A stretch of 64,000 bases of DNA from positions 1-64,000 of the forward strand of contig NZ_FORX01000003.1 in the NCBI RefSeq assembly GCF_900114115.1. Reading direction: 5' to 3'. This DNA is from Desulfomicrobium apsheronum (GTDB lineage Bacteria; Desulfobacterota; Desulfovibrionia; Desulfovibrionales; Desulfomicrobiaceae). This document shows, piece after piece, positions 1 through 8,970 of the stretch; positions within the stretch are counted from its first letter, which is position 1; the number at the start of each line of letters is the position of its first letter. Below the pieces are notes generated by a model that worked only from the letters and a program-made list of their open reading frames with translations, searched no databases and was not told where the DNA came from. Both the position numbers and the translations under genes were made by a program.

Positions 1-60
1 TTGTAAAATGCTTGTCTTGTTTAAAATTTGGTCCGCCAACTGACGAACGTCTGAAAGACA

Positions 61-216
61 TCAGCGACCTTTCGGATTCTTTTCAGCACACTGGCACCCA
101 CCAGCCTTTTTTTCGTTCATGATACGTTCAAAAATTGTAGATTTTCCTTTTTGAATAACATCCTGCTCAATATCGTCGGATGTATAGCCAAAACAATAGC
201 ATACGAGTTCTGACAT
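61..216 (-). CDS. BFD-like [2Fe-2S]-binding small protein
   Basis: This 51-residue protein starts MSELVCYCFGYT and ends AGGCQCAEKNPKGR. Its four cysteines lie as two C-x-C pairs, CYC near residue 6 and CQC near residue 41, which is the arrangement of BFD-like [2Fe-2S] proteins (bacterioferritin-associated ferredoxin / CopZ N-terminal type). Proteins of this family are small cytosolic iron-sulfur carriers or accessory domains; the partner here is unknown. An AAGGAG ribosome site lies seven bases before the ATG, so the start is well supported. It runs leftward and is separated from the next gene by about 220 bases. The family call rests on motif and size; the function is inferred. Confidence 0.8.
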   Translation of the reverse strand: MSELVCYCFGYTSDDIEQDVIQKGKSTIFERIMNEKKAGGCQCAEKNPKGR

Positions 217-436
217 AATCAAACTCCTTAAAGAAATTTTCCGATGAATGCATGATTTTCTCTGAATTGATTACGGCCAGGATGACGGCGATGTCAATTT
301 TTGGCTCTGACGTCGGAAGGAATTTTTCAACACGCTGCTAGGAAGGTCAAGGAGAATGCCCTGATTTTAGGAGCTATTCCCTATTAACGAGGACAACCTA
401 ATGCTCTATGATGTATGATTTAGCCGAAAAATTGAC

Positions 437-468
437 GAACGGCGGAGTCATCACAGATTCCGCCGTTC
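437..468 (-). terminator. Rho-independent terminator of the TGT-like gene
   Basis: A perfect 10-bp inverted repeat (GAACGGCGGA at 437-446 and its complement at 459-468) lies directly after the stop of the leftward gene at 476. On the minus strand the hairpin is followed by a T-rich stretch (about 427-433). Confidence 0.75.
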
Positions 469-475
469 AGTATTG

Positions 476-1822
476 TTAAATAAATGGATCTGGAAGACGT
501 AAAGTCCCAATTGTTTTTTCTACTCGAGCATCGATATTATTCATGTCGCCATTCAGAAGGTGGCGAACACCCAGGAATAACTCAACACAATTTGTAGTTA
601 ATGAAGGTTTGAAACTGTCAGACATAGTGTTACAAAGTGTCAAAAATAAATTATTAATTTTTCTGATAACATGATCGTAGAAGATATTGCTGTCAATTCG
701 CATTAAAATTTCTGAGTGAATTTCAAGTTGTTTCATTGAATCTGCGAAAAACGCATCCTTTGACTTTTCAGAGTAAACATTGAGAGGTGAAAGGAAATCA
801 ATTATATTATATTTTTCGTTGTTAATGAACCTTTGTGATTCGTTTTTATATACTTCATATTCTTCGTCAGTAACATAAACTTTTCTGATAATGTTGCTTG
901 GAACTTTAACGAAGCTATTGTGGTTGGTTAATGCGCCATTTTCATAGGAACAGATCTTGAGCGATCTTGAGTTGTTCATGGCGCTGATCGTGTAGTTGAT
1001 CGTGTCATAGGTCAACTCGGGTTTCGGGTATCCATATCTGCCGCAAAATTCACCAAAGACCAGGTCGATGAGGGCAATCTGAATCCGATCGACAGGGTGA
1101 TTGATCCCAAGGAAGTGGAGGCAGAACTGTTGAGAGCATAACGGGCCACTGAGGTGTTCTGCCAGGCACTTGACCGCCATTGACGTGAAGGGCGAAAAGT
1201 CCAGGATCCTGCCGTTAGCAGTCTGAAACCTTTCTCGCAAACCCACAAGCCCGCCAATGGCGTACTTTGCGGTTACACTCGAAATCCCATGAGATTTGAA
1301 TATATTCCTCCATACATGAAACTGACTCTTCAATTTAAAGTGCCACACAAAGTGTAACTTTTCTGCAAGTTGCTTATTATTAGATATAGAATCAATGAGA
1401 TATTCAGTTGATATTGTGTTATATTTCTCCAGATTTAACATTGACAGGTGCTTTGAGTCCTGATGATTTCCCCAGTAAGGAATGTCGAGGCTGAATACCC
1501 TGTCAAAAGAGCTTTCTTCATTTGCGATAAACTTGTTATAACATTCAATTGCTCTTTTTGTGCTACTAAATCTTACATCTCCAGTAATTATGCTGTATCC
1601 ACCAGAATCAATGTAAATTGTATTATTTTTGTTGTTTTTTTCAAATTCTATTTTTAGTTTTTTTATGTTATTGCTAAATTCAAGGACAGTTTTTGATCCC
1701 ATCGAGTTACTATTAATGGCTGAGATTAATGAGACCAATGTTTTTTTAGTTAATCTATTGCAACATTTCGAGATCAATTTTCTGAACTTGTTACTATTAA
1801 TACTGTCTACATGCACATACAT
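476..1822 (-). CDS. TGT/DpdA-like transglycosylase-fold protein
   Basis: This 448-residue protein carries several landmarks of the tRNA-guanine transglycosylase fold. DSGGYS at 72-77 matches the substrate-binding motif of bacterial TGT. LDIP at 112-115, YAIGGLVG at 187-194 and LHFLGI at 235-240 fit the later barrel strands. LTYDTINY around 270-277 could hold the catalytic aspartate (D273), as in phage DpdA proteins that insert 7-deazaguanines into DNA. The zinc-binding Cys3His cluster of true tRNA TGTs is not evident. An AGGAGG site precedes the ATG. The coding sequence is AT-rich compared with the core genes. A role in base exchange on tRNA or DNA is inferred from motifs only; it could be a fold relative with another substrate. 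Confidence 0.5.
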   Translation of the reverse strand: MYVHVDSINSNKFRKLISKCCNRLTKKTLVSLISAINSNSMGSKTVLEFSNNIKKLKIEFEKNNKNNTIYIDSGGYSIITGDVRFSSTKRAIECYNKFIANEESSFDRVFSLDIPYWGNHQDSKHLSMLNLEKYNTISTEYLIDSISNNKQLAEKLHFVWHFKLKSQFHVWRNIFKSHGISSVTAKYAIGGLVGLRERFQTANGRILDFSPFTSMAVKCLAEHLSGPLCSQQFCLHFLGINHPVDRIQIALIDLVFGEFCGRYGYPKPELTYDTINYTISAMNNSRSLKICSYENGALTNHNSFVKVPSNIIRKVYVTDEEYEVYKNESQRFINNEKYNIIDFLSPLNVYSEKSKDAFFADSMKQLEIHSEILMRIDSNIFYDHVIRKINNLFLTLCNTMSDSFKPSLTTNCVELFLGVRHLLNGDMNNIDARVEKTIGTLRLPDPFI

Positions 1823-1959
1823 TCATCCTCCTGTTTCTTGCTGAGTTAAAAGTAGTGTCTCATTTTCAGTTATTTGAAGGTTTGTATCATCAAGCTTTAC
1901 GTAATTGGGTTCTTCGTCGTTCGATTTCACATTGACCAACCTCAGTCAGTTTGGCCGCC

Positions 1960-2367
1960 TTCCTTCAGAAGCACTGCCATGCTTGATGAACAATCTGGCA
2001 ATCTCCGAGCGCGGCTTTGCCACCGCCAAGGCCTCTCATGTCAAAGAACTTCTGCGCTGAGTTCGGCGGGATGAATCGCAGCAGGCCGCCAAGTGGCGCA
2101 TTACCCATTTTTCCCAGCATGCTGCTGAGTACACGGCCGACTGCCCCCTACTGGAGCCCGTGCGGGGCGCTCTGACCAGCGTTGAGAGGCATTTGCCGCG
2201 AATTTCTTCATCGTTGGTATTTCTTGCACCCCAATGCGAGGCTCGAATGGTTCAATGACCTTTTCCAGGCGGCAAGGGCCAGGGCCCGAGGATACCGGAA
2301 CGTGGAGAACTTCATCGCCATGGTCAACCTGATTGCAGCACCGATTCAGGTTGTGGTGACTTCATGA
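1960..2367 (+). pseudogene. Degenerate ISL3-like transposase C-terminus
   Basis: The last part encodes a stretch containing NARLEWFNDLFQAARARA, then RGYRNVENFIAM, ending in IAAPIQ. This resembles the C-terminus of ISL3-family transposases. Upstream pieces (for example AISERGFATAKASHVKELLR near 2000) are open in another frame and broken by stops. No terminal repeats were found. It is a decayed insertion-sequence remnant within the 550-base gap between two leftward genes. Confidence 0.55.
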
Positions 2368-2375
2368 ATCCCGCA

Positions 2376-3119
2376 TCAAGCGTCCAGGAAAACTCTGTCC
2401 CAGAGGAAGAGCTCAAAAAGTTCCTCGTGAAGCCTGATCGTCAATCCGGATCCGACCGTGATTTCTGCAATGAGGTATGACCGTTGAGAGGCCGAGGCTG
2501 CAGCGTCACAGATCGAGCATTTCCAGCCTTCACCTTTGATCTGCGGCAACACATCTGCGCACAGAGACCGCAGTACGGGCTTATCAGTGACAAGGTCCTG
2601 GGGCGTCCCTCGATAAATACTCCCTTTGCCCCCACGAATCCGCCAGTCTCCACCTTCAAGAAGTTCAATCGTGGCAGGTCCTTTTCCGACTACTGCAGAT
2701 TTGAAAGCCTTGCTCTCTGGGGATCCGCTATCTATATTTATAGTCAATACATGTGTAGATGAAGATGAATCGTCCCATGCAAATTGATCGAGGGAAAATT
2801 TAAACTGCTCAACTTTGGGCACTTCAATATCGCAAAATTGTCCGCGAAGTCTGAAGAAGGCATCGTTTTCACACAGATCGAAGTCCGAATTTTGGTCGGG
2901 TATATTCTTGAGCTTGTTGGCCAACGCCTTGTCGACCAAGAATTGACCATTGATGCGTCCCAGAATCATCGTAAGGTCAACATCCAACTTCGATGATGAC
3001 CCAATATCCTGAGATACGATCCCATTTTGAATTTCGAGGTGGCTAAGGAACGGCAACAACCCCAGCAAGAAGCCAAATTCCTTTACCCCTTGCGGCGAGA
3101 TTGACCCAATTTTCTGCAT
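2376..3119 (-). CDS. Hypothetical protein, 247 aa
   Basis: I do not recognise this soluble protein. It has no signal peptide or membrane segment. One C-x2-C pair (KCSICD) occurs near residue 200 and could bind metal only with partner ligands elsewhere. A strong AAGGAGGAG site precedes the ATG. It lies downstream of the RepA-like ATPase gene on the same strand with a gap of about 110 bases, so it probably belongs to the same mobile block. Its 3' end abuts the transposase relic, but the frame looks complete. Confidence 0.6.
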   Translation of the reverse strand: MQKIGSISPQGVKEFGFLLGLLPFLSHLEIQNGIVSQDIGSSSKLDVDLTMILGRINGQFLVDKALANKLKNIPDQNSDFDLCENDAFFRLRGQFCDIEVPKVEQFKFSLDQFAWDDSSSSTHVLTINIDSGSPESKAFKSAVVGKGPATIELLEGGDWRIRGGKGSIYRGTPQDLVTDKPVLRSLCADVLPQIKGEGWKCSICDAAASASQRSYLIAEITVGSGLTIRLHEELFELFLWDRVFLDA

Positions 3120-3228
3120 GCTTCTCCTCCTTTGGTGATGTCCACCGGTGAAGTCACCGCCCGATGGACTTTTTCCGATGATTTGTTCATAAAATTAGAG
3201 TATTAGGACGAATTGTCCATCAGCGCCT

Positions 3229-4185
3229 TTACATTTTGGCCTTCGCTAACCAGGCACCCCCTTCCGCCGTCAACAGGTAGTAGCCATGCCCGGTCTTCTG
3301 GACTAAACCGCCCCCGACCATTTTTTTCAGCATGTTATGCACCGAGCGCTTGCCCAAGCATGTCACATTCGCGATTTCGCTCATTTTCACAGGGCCGCGA
3401 CAATCATTCAGCACCTCAAGGATCTCCAGGCGCTCTGGTGACAGTTCATTTCCGTCGATCGTCTGGGCGTACTGCCAGCCCAGAGGCGTCTCATGAAAGC
3501 GAAGGGCAAACTCCCGAGTCGGGCACTTTCTGCCTGTGACACGGAGTCGCCCCCTATTATCTCCGTTGGGACGATCCAGAACCATGGTCGTATCGGCCAC
3601 CCCAGTTACTCCCTGCGACCCGTAAATCGCTGATTGCCAGTCTGGAGGGATCTTTTTCGCAGTGTGGTGGAGCAGGATGATCGCAACACCAAACATCGTC
3701 GCAATTTTGTGTATCTTTTGCAGCGCTAAGTACTCTCCCTTGTAAGAGCTTTTATTGCCCCCAACAAAGCGCTGGTATACGTCAATAATAACCAATTTTA
3801 CATCTTTATTTGACTGTAAATAAAGACCTAGTCGGTCCGCACCATTGTTTTCAAGGGTCGGCCAGTTGTATTCGACCCGGAATGTTTTAGGTGTAAATTC
3901 TGCCTGCATTGACACTAGGCGCTGACGTGTAAGGTCACGCCCTTCTTCATAGGCCAGGTAGAGGACCGAACCTTTCTTTGCCGGGAATTTGTTCATGAGA
4001 AACTTGTCGCTGGTGACGGCGAATGCCATCTGTGTAGCGAAGATCGTCTTGCCCGACTTCGGAGGCCCAGCCAGCATCGTAATGCCCGGAAAAATCAACG
4101 ATTCAATAATGTTAGTCGACGTTGTGTTGTTCTGGGACGCAATGATTTCCTCGCCCCAACCTGCGGTGAAAATGCTCGCACTCAT
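3229..4185 (-). CDS. RepA-like AAA ATPase (AAA_25) with C-terminal winged helix
   Basis: The protein has a Walker A motif (AGPPKSGKT), a Walker B-like strand (LVIIDVYQRF) and a sensor strand ending IILLHHTAKK. This is the RecA/DnaB-like core of the AAA_25 (RepA) family found in plasmid and phage replication helicases. The last 75 or so residues form a likely winged helix (MSEIANVTCLGKRSVHNMLKK is the recognisable part). Two earlier in-frame starts exist at 4215 and 4200; I chose the ATG at 4185 because GGAG lies nine bases upstream of it. It lies between the DUF5131 gene and the 247-residue gene, all leftward, and supports a replicating or integrating mobile element. The exact role, helicase or regulator, is inferred. 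Confidence 0.7.
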   Translation of the reverse strand: MSASIFTAGWGEEIIASQNNTTSTNIIESLIFPGITMLAGPPKSGKTIFATQMAFAVTSDKFLMNKFPAKKGSVLYLAYEEGRDLTRQRLVSMQAEFTPKTFRVEYNWPTLENNGADRLGLYLQSNKDVKLVIIDVYQRFVGGNKSSYKGEYLALQKIHKIATMFGVAIILLHHTAKKIPPDWQSAIYGSQGVTGVADTTMVLDRPNGDNRGRLRVTGRKCPTREFALRFHETPLGWQYAQTIDGNELSPERLEILEVLNDCRGPVKMSEIANVTCLGKRSVHNMLKKMVGGGLVQKTGHGYYLLTAEGGAWLAKAKM

Positions 4186-4305
4186 TTTTCGATTCTCCAT
4201 CCCTTTCGCCATCATCCGATGGTTAATGTATGCTCTTCGCCCTAACGACTGCCCGCTGGTTATCTCCAGAAGGGGAGGGGGGACAGGAACACACCCCCTC
4301 TTGAG

Positions 4306-5055
4306 TTATGATATCGATGAGAATTGCTTCGAATCAGGGTAAACGGTCCGAGGGAATTCACGCCACGGCTTACCGTCGAGGAGGTCCTCACCAACCCTGT
4401 TGGCCCGCTTCTTTGGCGTACTCCATTTTTTGAAGAAAAAGGGGATGTTCTTAGTCACGCATGTGTCACGGATCGGGATCACCCAGTCGCGTTCCATCTT
4501 GCGTGCACCGGCGCAACGTTCACCGCCGACAATGACCCAATCCAGGCCTGCCAAGTTGAGCGAGGGCAGCGGGCCAAGCAATGGCTCCAAGGACACAAAC
4601 TTGAGAGCTGCAGGGGTCTGCTTCAGAAGTTCGGCACGGTAGGCGTAATTGTCCGCCTCGATGGTCACGCCCATCCAAAGGTTCTTCGGCCACGGCAGAT
4701 GAGGTGCGGCCTCTAACAACAGTTCAGCACGCTTGGTCAGCACCTGATATATATGCTGTGGATACTTCAGCGCGGTTTCAAACACTTTTTGCTTGAACTC
4801 CAAGGGCACGTTGTGATGGAAGATGTCGCCCATGCTGACCAGGAATATTTTCTTGGGCTGCGTCCATTTGCCGGGAAGATCCAGAAGCTCGGGGTGGAGG
4901 GTTACGTCAAACTTGTAGCGGTACTTTTTGAGGCCCTGGCCGTGCAGGCGTGCCGCGTAAGTCCTGGCGTAGCAACGATCGCATCCAGGGGAGTACGGCG
5001 TGCACCCGGTAATAGGGTTGGCGACTTCGTCGCACCATTCAATGTGTGTAGCCAT
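4306..5055 (-). CDS. DUF5131 (phage Gp37/Gp68) radical-SAM-like protein
   Basis: The N-terminus carries NPITGCTPYSPGCDRCYA, a C-x6-C-x2-C cluster (Cys18, 25, 28) typical of the DUF5131/Gp37-Gp68 family. These are phage- and island-borne radical-SAM relatives, and the cysteines would bind a [4Fe-4S] cluster. Further family blocks include FLVSMGDIFHH, VLTKRAE, LWMGVTIE and WVIVGGE. At 249 residues the length is normal. An AAGGA site precedes the ATG. The substrate of the family is not known to me. Its neighbourhood (RepA-like ATPase, recombinase, TGT-like protein) suggests a nucleic-acid-related role, which is inference. Confidence 0.85.
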   Translation of the reverse strand: MATHIEWCDEVANPITGCTPYSPGCDRCYARTYAARLHGQGLKKYRYKFDVTLHPELLDLPGKWTQPKKIFLVSMGDIFHHNVPLEFKQKVFETALKYPQHIYQVLTKRAELLLEAAPHLPWPKNLWMGVTIEADNYAYRAELLKQTPAALKFVSLEPLLGPLPSLNLAGLDWVIVGGERCAGARKMERDWVIPIRDTCVTKNIPFFFKKWSTPKKRANRVGEDLLDGKPWREFPRTVYPDSKQFSSIS

Positions 5056-5127
5056 AAGTATATCCTTGGTGGAAGGTTATTGTGGCGAGCCCAAACCAGC
5101 GCCCGCAACCATATTGTCAGTGTATAA

Positions 5128-5478
5128 TTAACTCTGTATTGCCGAACGATACTCTTCAAGATATTCATATGTTGAATCATCATCAAGAACAATGATTCTA
5201 TCATTGTTGTAATGCCAGACAATACATCTAACAAGTTCTTCAATATTATTTAAATTTTCCTGTTCAAGCATTGCAAAATGAATTTCACGTACCAGCTTAT
5301 ATTCATCATTAATCAATTCATAAAGAGATATATGAAACAAAATGTTTTCAAACAGTGATGAAAATTTATTTATACAATGATTGCTTATACTCAATTCCTG
5401 CGCATCAAAATCATCTAATCTATATTCAAAAATTCCAGACTTGCTTATAGCAATAATCAAAAAACGTGCATTGTTCAT
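5128..5478 (-). CDS. Hypothetical protein, 116 aa
   Basis: This is a small acidic protein (many D and E, ending EEYRSAIQS) with no recognised domain. A longer frame is open to 5592, but the ATG at 5478 (MNNARFLIIAISKSG) has an AAAGGAGT site at the right distance, so I chose it. The codon use is AT-rich like the other accessory genes. It sits 70 bases upstream of the DUF5131 gene on the same strand and may be co-transcribed with it. Confidence 0.6.
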   Translation of the reverse strand: MNNARFLIIAISKSGIFEYRLDDFDAQELSISNHCINKFSSLFENILFHISLYELINDEYKLVREIHFAMLEQENLNNIEELVRCIVWHYNNDRIIVLDDDSTYEYLEEYRSAIQS

Positions 5479-6008
5479 TTCTTGACTCCTTTTGTATTTC
5501 AAAATCACGGTATGGTTATTGTAACGCAAGATTCGTATCAAGTACTCATACGCACCTCCGGTGTTTCTTGTGTGGTCCTGGTGTATAGCCATAATTTACT
5601 CGCCCCAACCACCAGTGAAATGTTATCGCCACTCCGGAATTCTCCTTGCCTGTGGCCGTTTTTTCATGGTATAAAAAGAAGGCTTACTTCCTACAGTGTC
5701 GCTAACCGATCGCGCCGTTTGCAAATCCTCTCTGACAGCCTTGGTGAAAAAAAGAGCTCGTTAGCCTACGAGAAATTCTCGTGTAAAAATTTTAGGTGGT
5801 TACAGGGTGTTGGTTGGACATGCTTTGGATGCAAAACCTAGCCTGGGTACGATAGAGTTCACTCATAGGGTGTGCGTAGCTTTCGCAACGTGAACCTAAT
5901 CGGCCGGAAATATGGGTGAAAATGGAGGCGAAAGCTGAGAATGGGGGGGGGGCTGGTACTTTTCAGCAGCCAGCCACGATGATGTGATGAACGTGACCTT
6001 TCAGCGAG
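5479..6008. other. Intergenic stretch, no gene seen
   Basis: No open frame with a ribosome site is convincing here. The stretch contains a run of nine G (5944-5952) and lies between the recombinase gene, whose 3' end faces it, and the 116-residue gene. It may carry the promoter of the latter. Confidence 0.4.
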
Positions 6009-6671
6009 CTAGATGAGGTTCCGTTCCTTCAGGATGGACTTGACCTCTGAATTCGTCAGGCGGACGTATTCTGCGGTGGTCAGCATTGACGCGTGACCGA
6101 GGACTGACTGCACGGCTGGCACAGAGACTCCGGCGCGCACAAGTTCAATAGCCCTCGTGTGCCGAAGTGTATGTGGGTGGGGGTGTATGGACTTTTGTCC
6201 AGTGGAACTGTCGATGGACTCTTGGAAAATTCCTGCGTCCAAGGCTCTTGCGTAGAAGATTTTTCGGAAATTGTTGGCGTCAACTGAGAATACCCGGCCT
6301 CGCATATTGGGTTCAGTCGCCAAAAAAGTCGCTATCTCGGAAACGACCTTGTCTGGGATAGGGACAAGACGCTTTGGCTTGCCTTCTCTTCGTTTGAGGG
6401 TGACGATCCGAACCTCGGCAGCGCGAAAGTCGATGTCGGCGGTATCGTCTATTTGGACAACCTCACCAAGCCTGGCGCCAGTGAACCTGAGCATCAGGTA
6501 GGTGAGCCAGTACCTTCCTCTCGTACAGCGTTGCTTGCCCTTGCTATTTGCCGAGTCGAACCATCGCTGAAAGGCCATTGTCAGAGCATCGATCTCGTGA
6601 GGCATGAGATATTTTATCTTCAGGCTGTTTCTCGAGATTGCGAGTGCTGATTTTGTGTGCACCAAATTCAT
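6009..6671 (-). CDS. Tyrosine recombinase/integrase
   Basis: The 220-residue protein has the catalytic set of a tyrosine recombinase: Arg in TGARLGEVVQI, a Lys in TLKRREGK, HTLRHTRAIELVRAG, HASMLTTAEYVRL with the presumed nucleophile Tyr near residue 202. The domain starts almost immediately, so the usual N-terminal SAM-like core-binding domain (about 100 residues) is absent or greatly shortened. It could be a minimal recombinase or a truncated integrase. It reads leftward and leads the block of mobile genes at 0.5-6.7 kb. Two palindromes lie upstream and may be operator or recombination sites. Confidence 0.85.
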   Translation of the reverse strand: MNLVHTKSALAISRNSLKIKYLMPHEIDALTMAFQRWFDSANSKGKQRCTRGRYWLTYLMLRFTGARLGEVVQIDDTADIDFRAAEVRIVTLKRREGKPKRLVPIPDKVVSEIATFLATEPNMRGRVFSVDANNFRKIFYARALDAGIFQESIDSSTGQKSIHPHPHTLRHTRAIELVRAGVSVPAVQSVLGHASMLTTAEYVRLTNSEVKSILKERNLI

Positions 6672-6705
6672 ACGTACCTCATTACATGATTTCTCTTAGC
6701 GTTTT

Positions 6706-6722
6706 CAGGTAATTTTTACCTG
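6706..6722. promoter_or_regulatory. Palindrome upstream of the recombinase
   Basis: CAGGTAA-TTT-TTACCTG is a perfect 7-bp inverted repeat 35 bases upstream of the recombinase start. It looks like an operator for a dimeric regulator or a recombinase-binding site. No regulator can be assigned. Confidence 0.4.
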
Positions 6723-6779
6723 GACTAAGAGGAGTATCAGGCCGTATGGGGTAAAGGTCACGGGTCAATCAGAGGTATT

Positions 6780-6807
6780 TTACATGAAAATTGATATATT
6801 CATGTAA
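6780..6807. promoter_or_regulatory. Second palindrome in the recombinase upstream region
   Basis: TTACATGAA and TTCATGTAA form a perfect 9-bp inverted repeat separated by 10 bases. It lies about 110 bases upstream of the recombinase gene in an AT-rich segment. The remaining gap (6808-7141) shows no gene. Confidence 0.4.
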
Positions 6808-7141
6808 TTTTACATATGCGTTATCTTGGTGAGTGTGTTTTTAAATCAGAAATGCATTGTGGGCATGAACTTTAAATCGTTCAGATGGCGGAAAGGACAT
6901 CACTGCAAATAGTTATCATTCTCTTGAGAAAGGGGCGCCATACTCTTTTAACTCTCTCAGAAAAATGATTTCACGCAGAGCATGACATGACCAGTGTACG
7001 CGGGAATGACACATGGGATCATTCACGACGTATCGCAGTGACGGTGACGTCCGAAAATGGGGGTTGAAAAAACTTGGCTACTCAAACAGGAGCCCTTTCA
7101 AATCGCGTCAGCTTGATTTATTACTTGTTCGAAAAATAGCA

Positions 7142-8875
7142 TCAAAATTCTGTTGAGGAATTGCCTCCGTGCGGGAGCTGCAATGTGAATGACACGGATG
7201 TTCCTTGGCCCGGCACGCTTTCGACAAAAATCCGACCGCCATGATTCTCGACGAACTCCTTGCACAGCAGTAGCCCCAGTCCGGTTCCCTTCTCGCCTTC
7301 AGTGCCGCATTGCCGCTTCGAGTTGTCGATGACAAATATTCTCGGCAACGCCTGTTGTTCTATGCCTATCCCATTGTCCCTGACCACGACCGTGGCTGCG
7401 TCACCTTCCGCCGAAGCCGATACGGATACGGTGCCTCCTCGATGGGAAAATTTGATGGCGTTGAAAAGAAGGTTGCGAATGACCGTGTTGATCATGGATT
7501 CGTCCGCCAAAACCATCAGTTTCGATGGGATATCGGACACAAGATGAATGTTTTTCTTCTCACAAGCATGTTTAGCCACCTCTATACATTCCTGCACCAT
7601 AATGGAAAGAACGCATGGTTTTAGAGAACAGTCCAAGCCACCTTGACTGAGTCGAGCCCATTGCAGCAAGTCGTCCAACAGCGCCAACAAATTTTTGATA
7701 CTCCTGTGCAATTCCTTCATCACGCGAGCAAGCTCTTCTTCAGTAAAAGAATCCTGCTCTGTTCCGACAATTTGAGTCAAGCTTTGTATGGCGCACAATG
7801 GCGAGCGTGAATCATGAGCTATAATCGAGAAAAGCTTGTCCTTGTCGTCATTAGCCTTGTGCAACAGCTCAATAATTTTCTGACGCTCTTCCTCCATTCT
7901 CTTGCGTTCGGAAATATCACGTATAATGTGTTGGAAGTGGGGCTTCTCGTTAATATGAATGACGCTCACACTCGACTCGATCGGAAATTTGTCCCCATCT
8001 TTGCGAATATGTACCCCGAAATACATATATCCACTTTTAAGACTTGAATCAGACTGAATAGAATCAGAAATTTTAGAATCATCATTATCACGGAGTTCTC
8101 TGATGGTCATTGTCAGCAGTTCATCCCGAGAATATCCATACGCTCTGGCCGCCTCGATGTTGGCCTCGGCGATCCGTCCTTCTTCATCGATAAGCAAGAT
8201 GATGTCGTGTGCATGTTGCACCAAGAATTCAAAGCGCTCCAAGATGTCTTTGCACTGTTGTTCGATTTCGAATTTTTTCTGAAAAAAAATCGCCTGCTGG
8301 TGTTTCCTAGACACCACGAACAGCAAACCGAAAAACACGAGCATCCCGGAAATAACAATCCATCTTTCCCGCTTGTGTCCCTGGATTATCTTCTCCGTTT
8401 GTATGCCTACCAGTTCCTTAAGTCGACTTTGATAAATCAGAAGTTCATCTTCAATGACGGCTTTGTCTTGGACATCGTGGATAATGGACAGGAGCAATGA
8501 CGAGCCTGAAGAAGTGAGGAAAGGCGAACTGTAGACCTCGACAGTCCGAACCTCGCCACTGGCCAGACGATGGGGGAAAATAAAATAACTACGACTTTCG
8601 TCCCTTGCCAGTTGATATTCCCTTTCAACATCTTTCGGAGACAGCATATTAATCTCCTGGATGCGCATGCGCTGCAATTCATCAACGCTATAACCATAAA
8701 ACAAGCTCGCAGCATTATTAGCCTTGACGATGTTCCCCGTATTTGGATCTATTATAAAAGCTACTACTTTGACATCTTTAAAATTTACAGACATCTCAGC
8801 AAAACTGATGTCTTGAAATAGTATGCTTAACATTAAAAAAAATACTGAAACGAAAAATACAAAAATTCTTTTCAT
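7142..8875 (-). CDS. Membrane PAS-PAS sensor histidine kinase
   Basis: The protein starts with a signal-like hydrophobic segment (MKRIFVFFVSVFF). A PAS domain follows (about 30-140), then a membrane helix near 175-190 (WIVISGMLVFFGLLFVV), a second PAS (about 215-330), HisKA with the phosphoacceptor in AHDSRSPL, and an HATPase domain (NLLFNAIKFSHRGG, VRDNGIGI, GEKGTGLGL). The topology places the first PAS outside the cytoplasmic membrane. A GTG at 8899 is an alternative start; the ATG at 8875 puts the signal segment at the very N-terminus. No receiver gene is adjacent, but a chemosensory operon begins on its upstream side. Confidence 0.9.
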   Translation of the reverse strand: MKRIFVFFVSVFFLMLSILFQDISFAEMSVNFKDVKVVAFIIDPNTGNIVKANNAASLFYGYSVDELQRMRIQEINMLSPKDVEREYQLARDESRSYFIFPHRLASGEVRTVEVYSSPFLTSSGSSLLLSIIHDVQDKAVIEDELLIYQSRLKELVGIQTEKIIQGHKRERWIVISGMLVFFGLLFVVSRKHQQAIFFQKKFEIEQQCKDILERFEFLVQHAHDIILLIDEEGRIAEANIEAARAYGYSRDELLTMTIRELRDNDDSKISDSIQSDSSLKSGYMYFGVHIRKDGDKFPIESSVSVIHINEKPHFQHIIRDISERKRMEEERQKIIELLHKANDDKDKLFSIIAHDSRSPLCAIQSLTQIVGTEQDSFTEEELARVMKELHRSIKNLLALLDDLLQWARLSQGGLDCSLKPCVLSIMVQECIEVAKHACEKKNIHLVSDIPSKLMVLADESMINTVIRNLLFNAIKFSHRGGTVSVSASAEGDAATVVVRDNGIGIEQQALPRIFVIDNSKRQCGTEGEKGTGLGLLLCKEFVENHGGRIFVESVPGQGTSVSFTLQLPHGGNSSTEF

Positions 8876-8970
8876 CAAAACCGACCACTCCTGTATCACA
8901 AGCGATCACTAAGGGATGAACTTAGTCAGATTACCCCGATTCTGTTCTTGCATACTCACTTATCCAAAAA

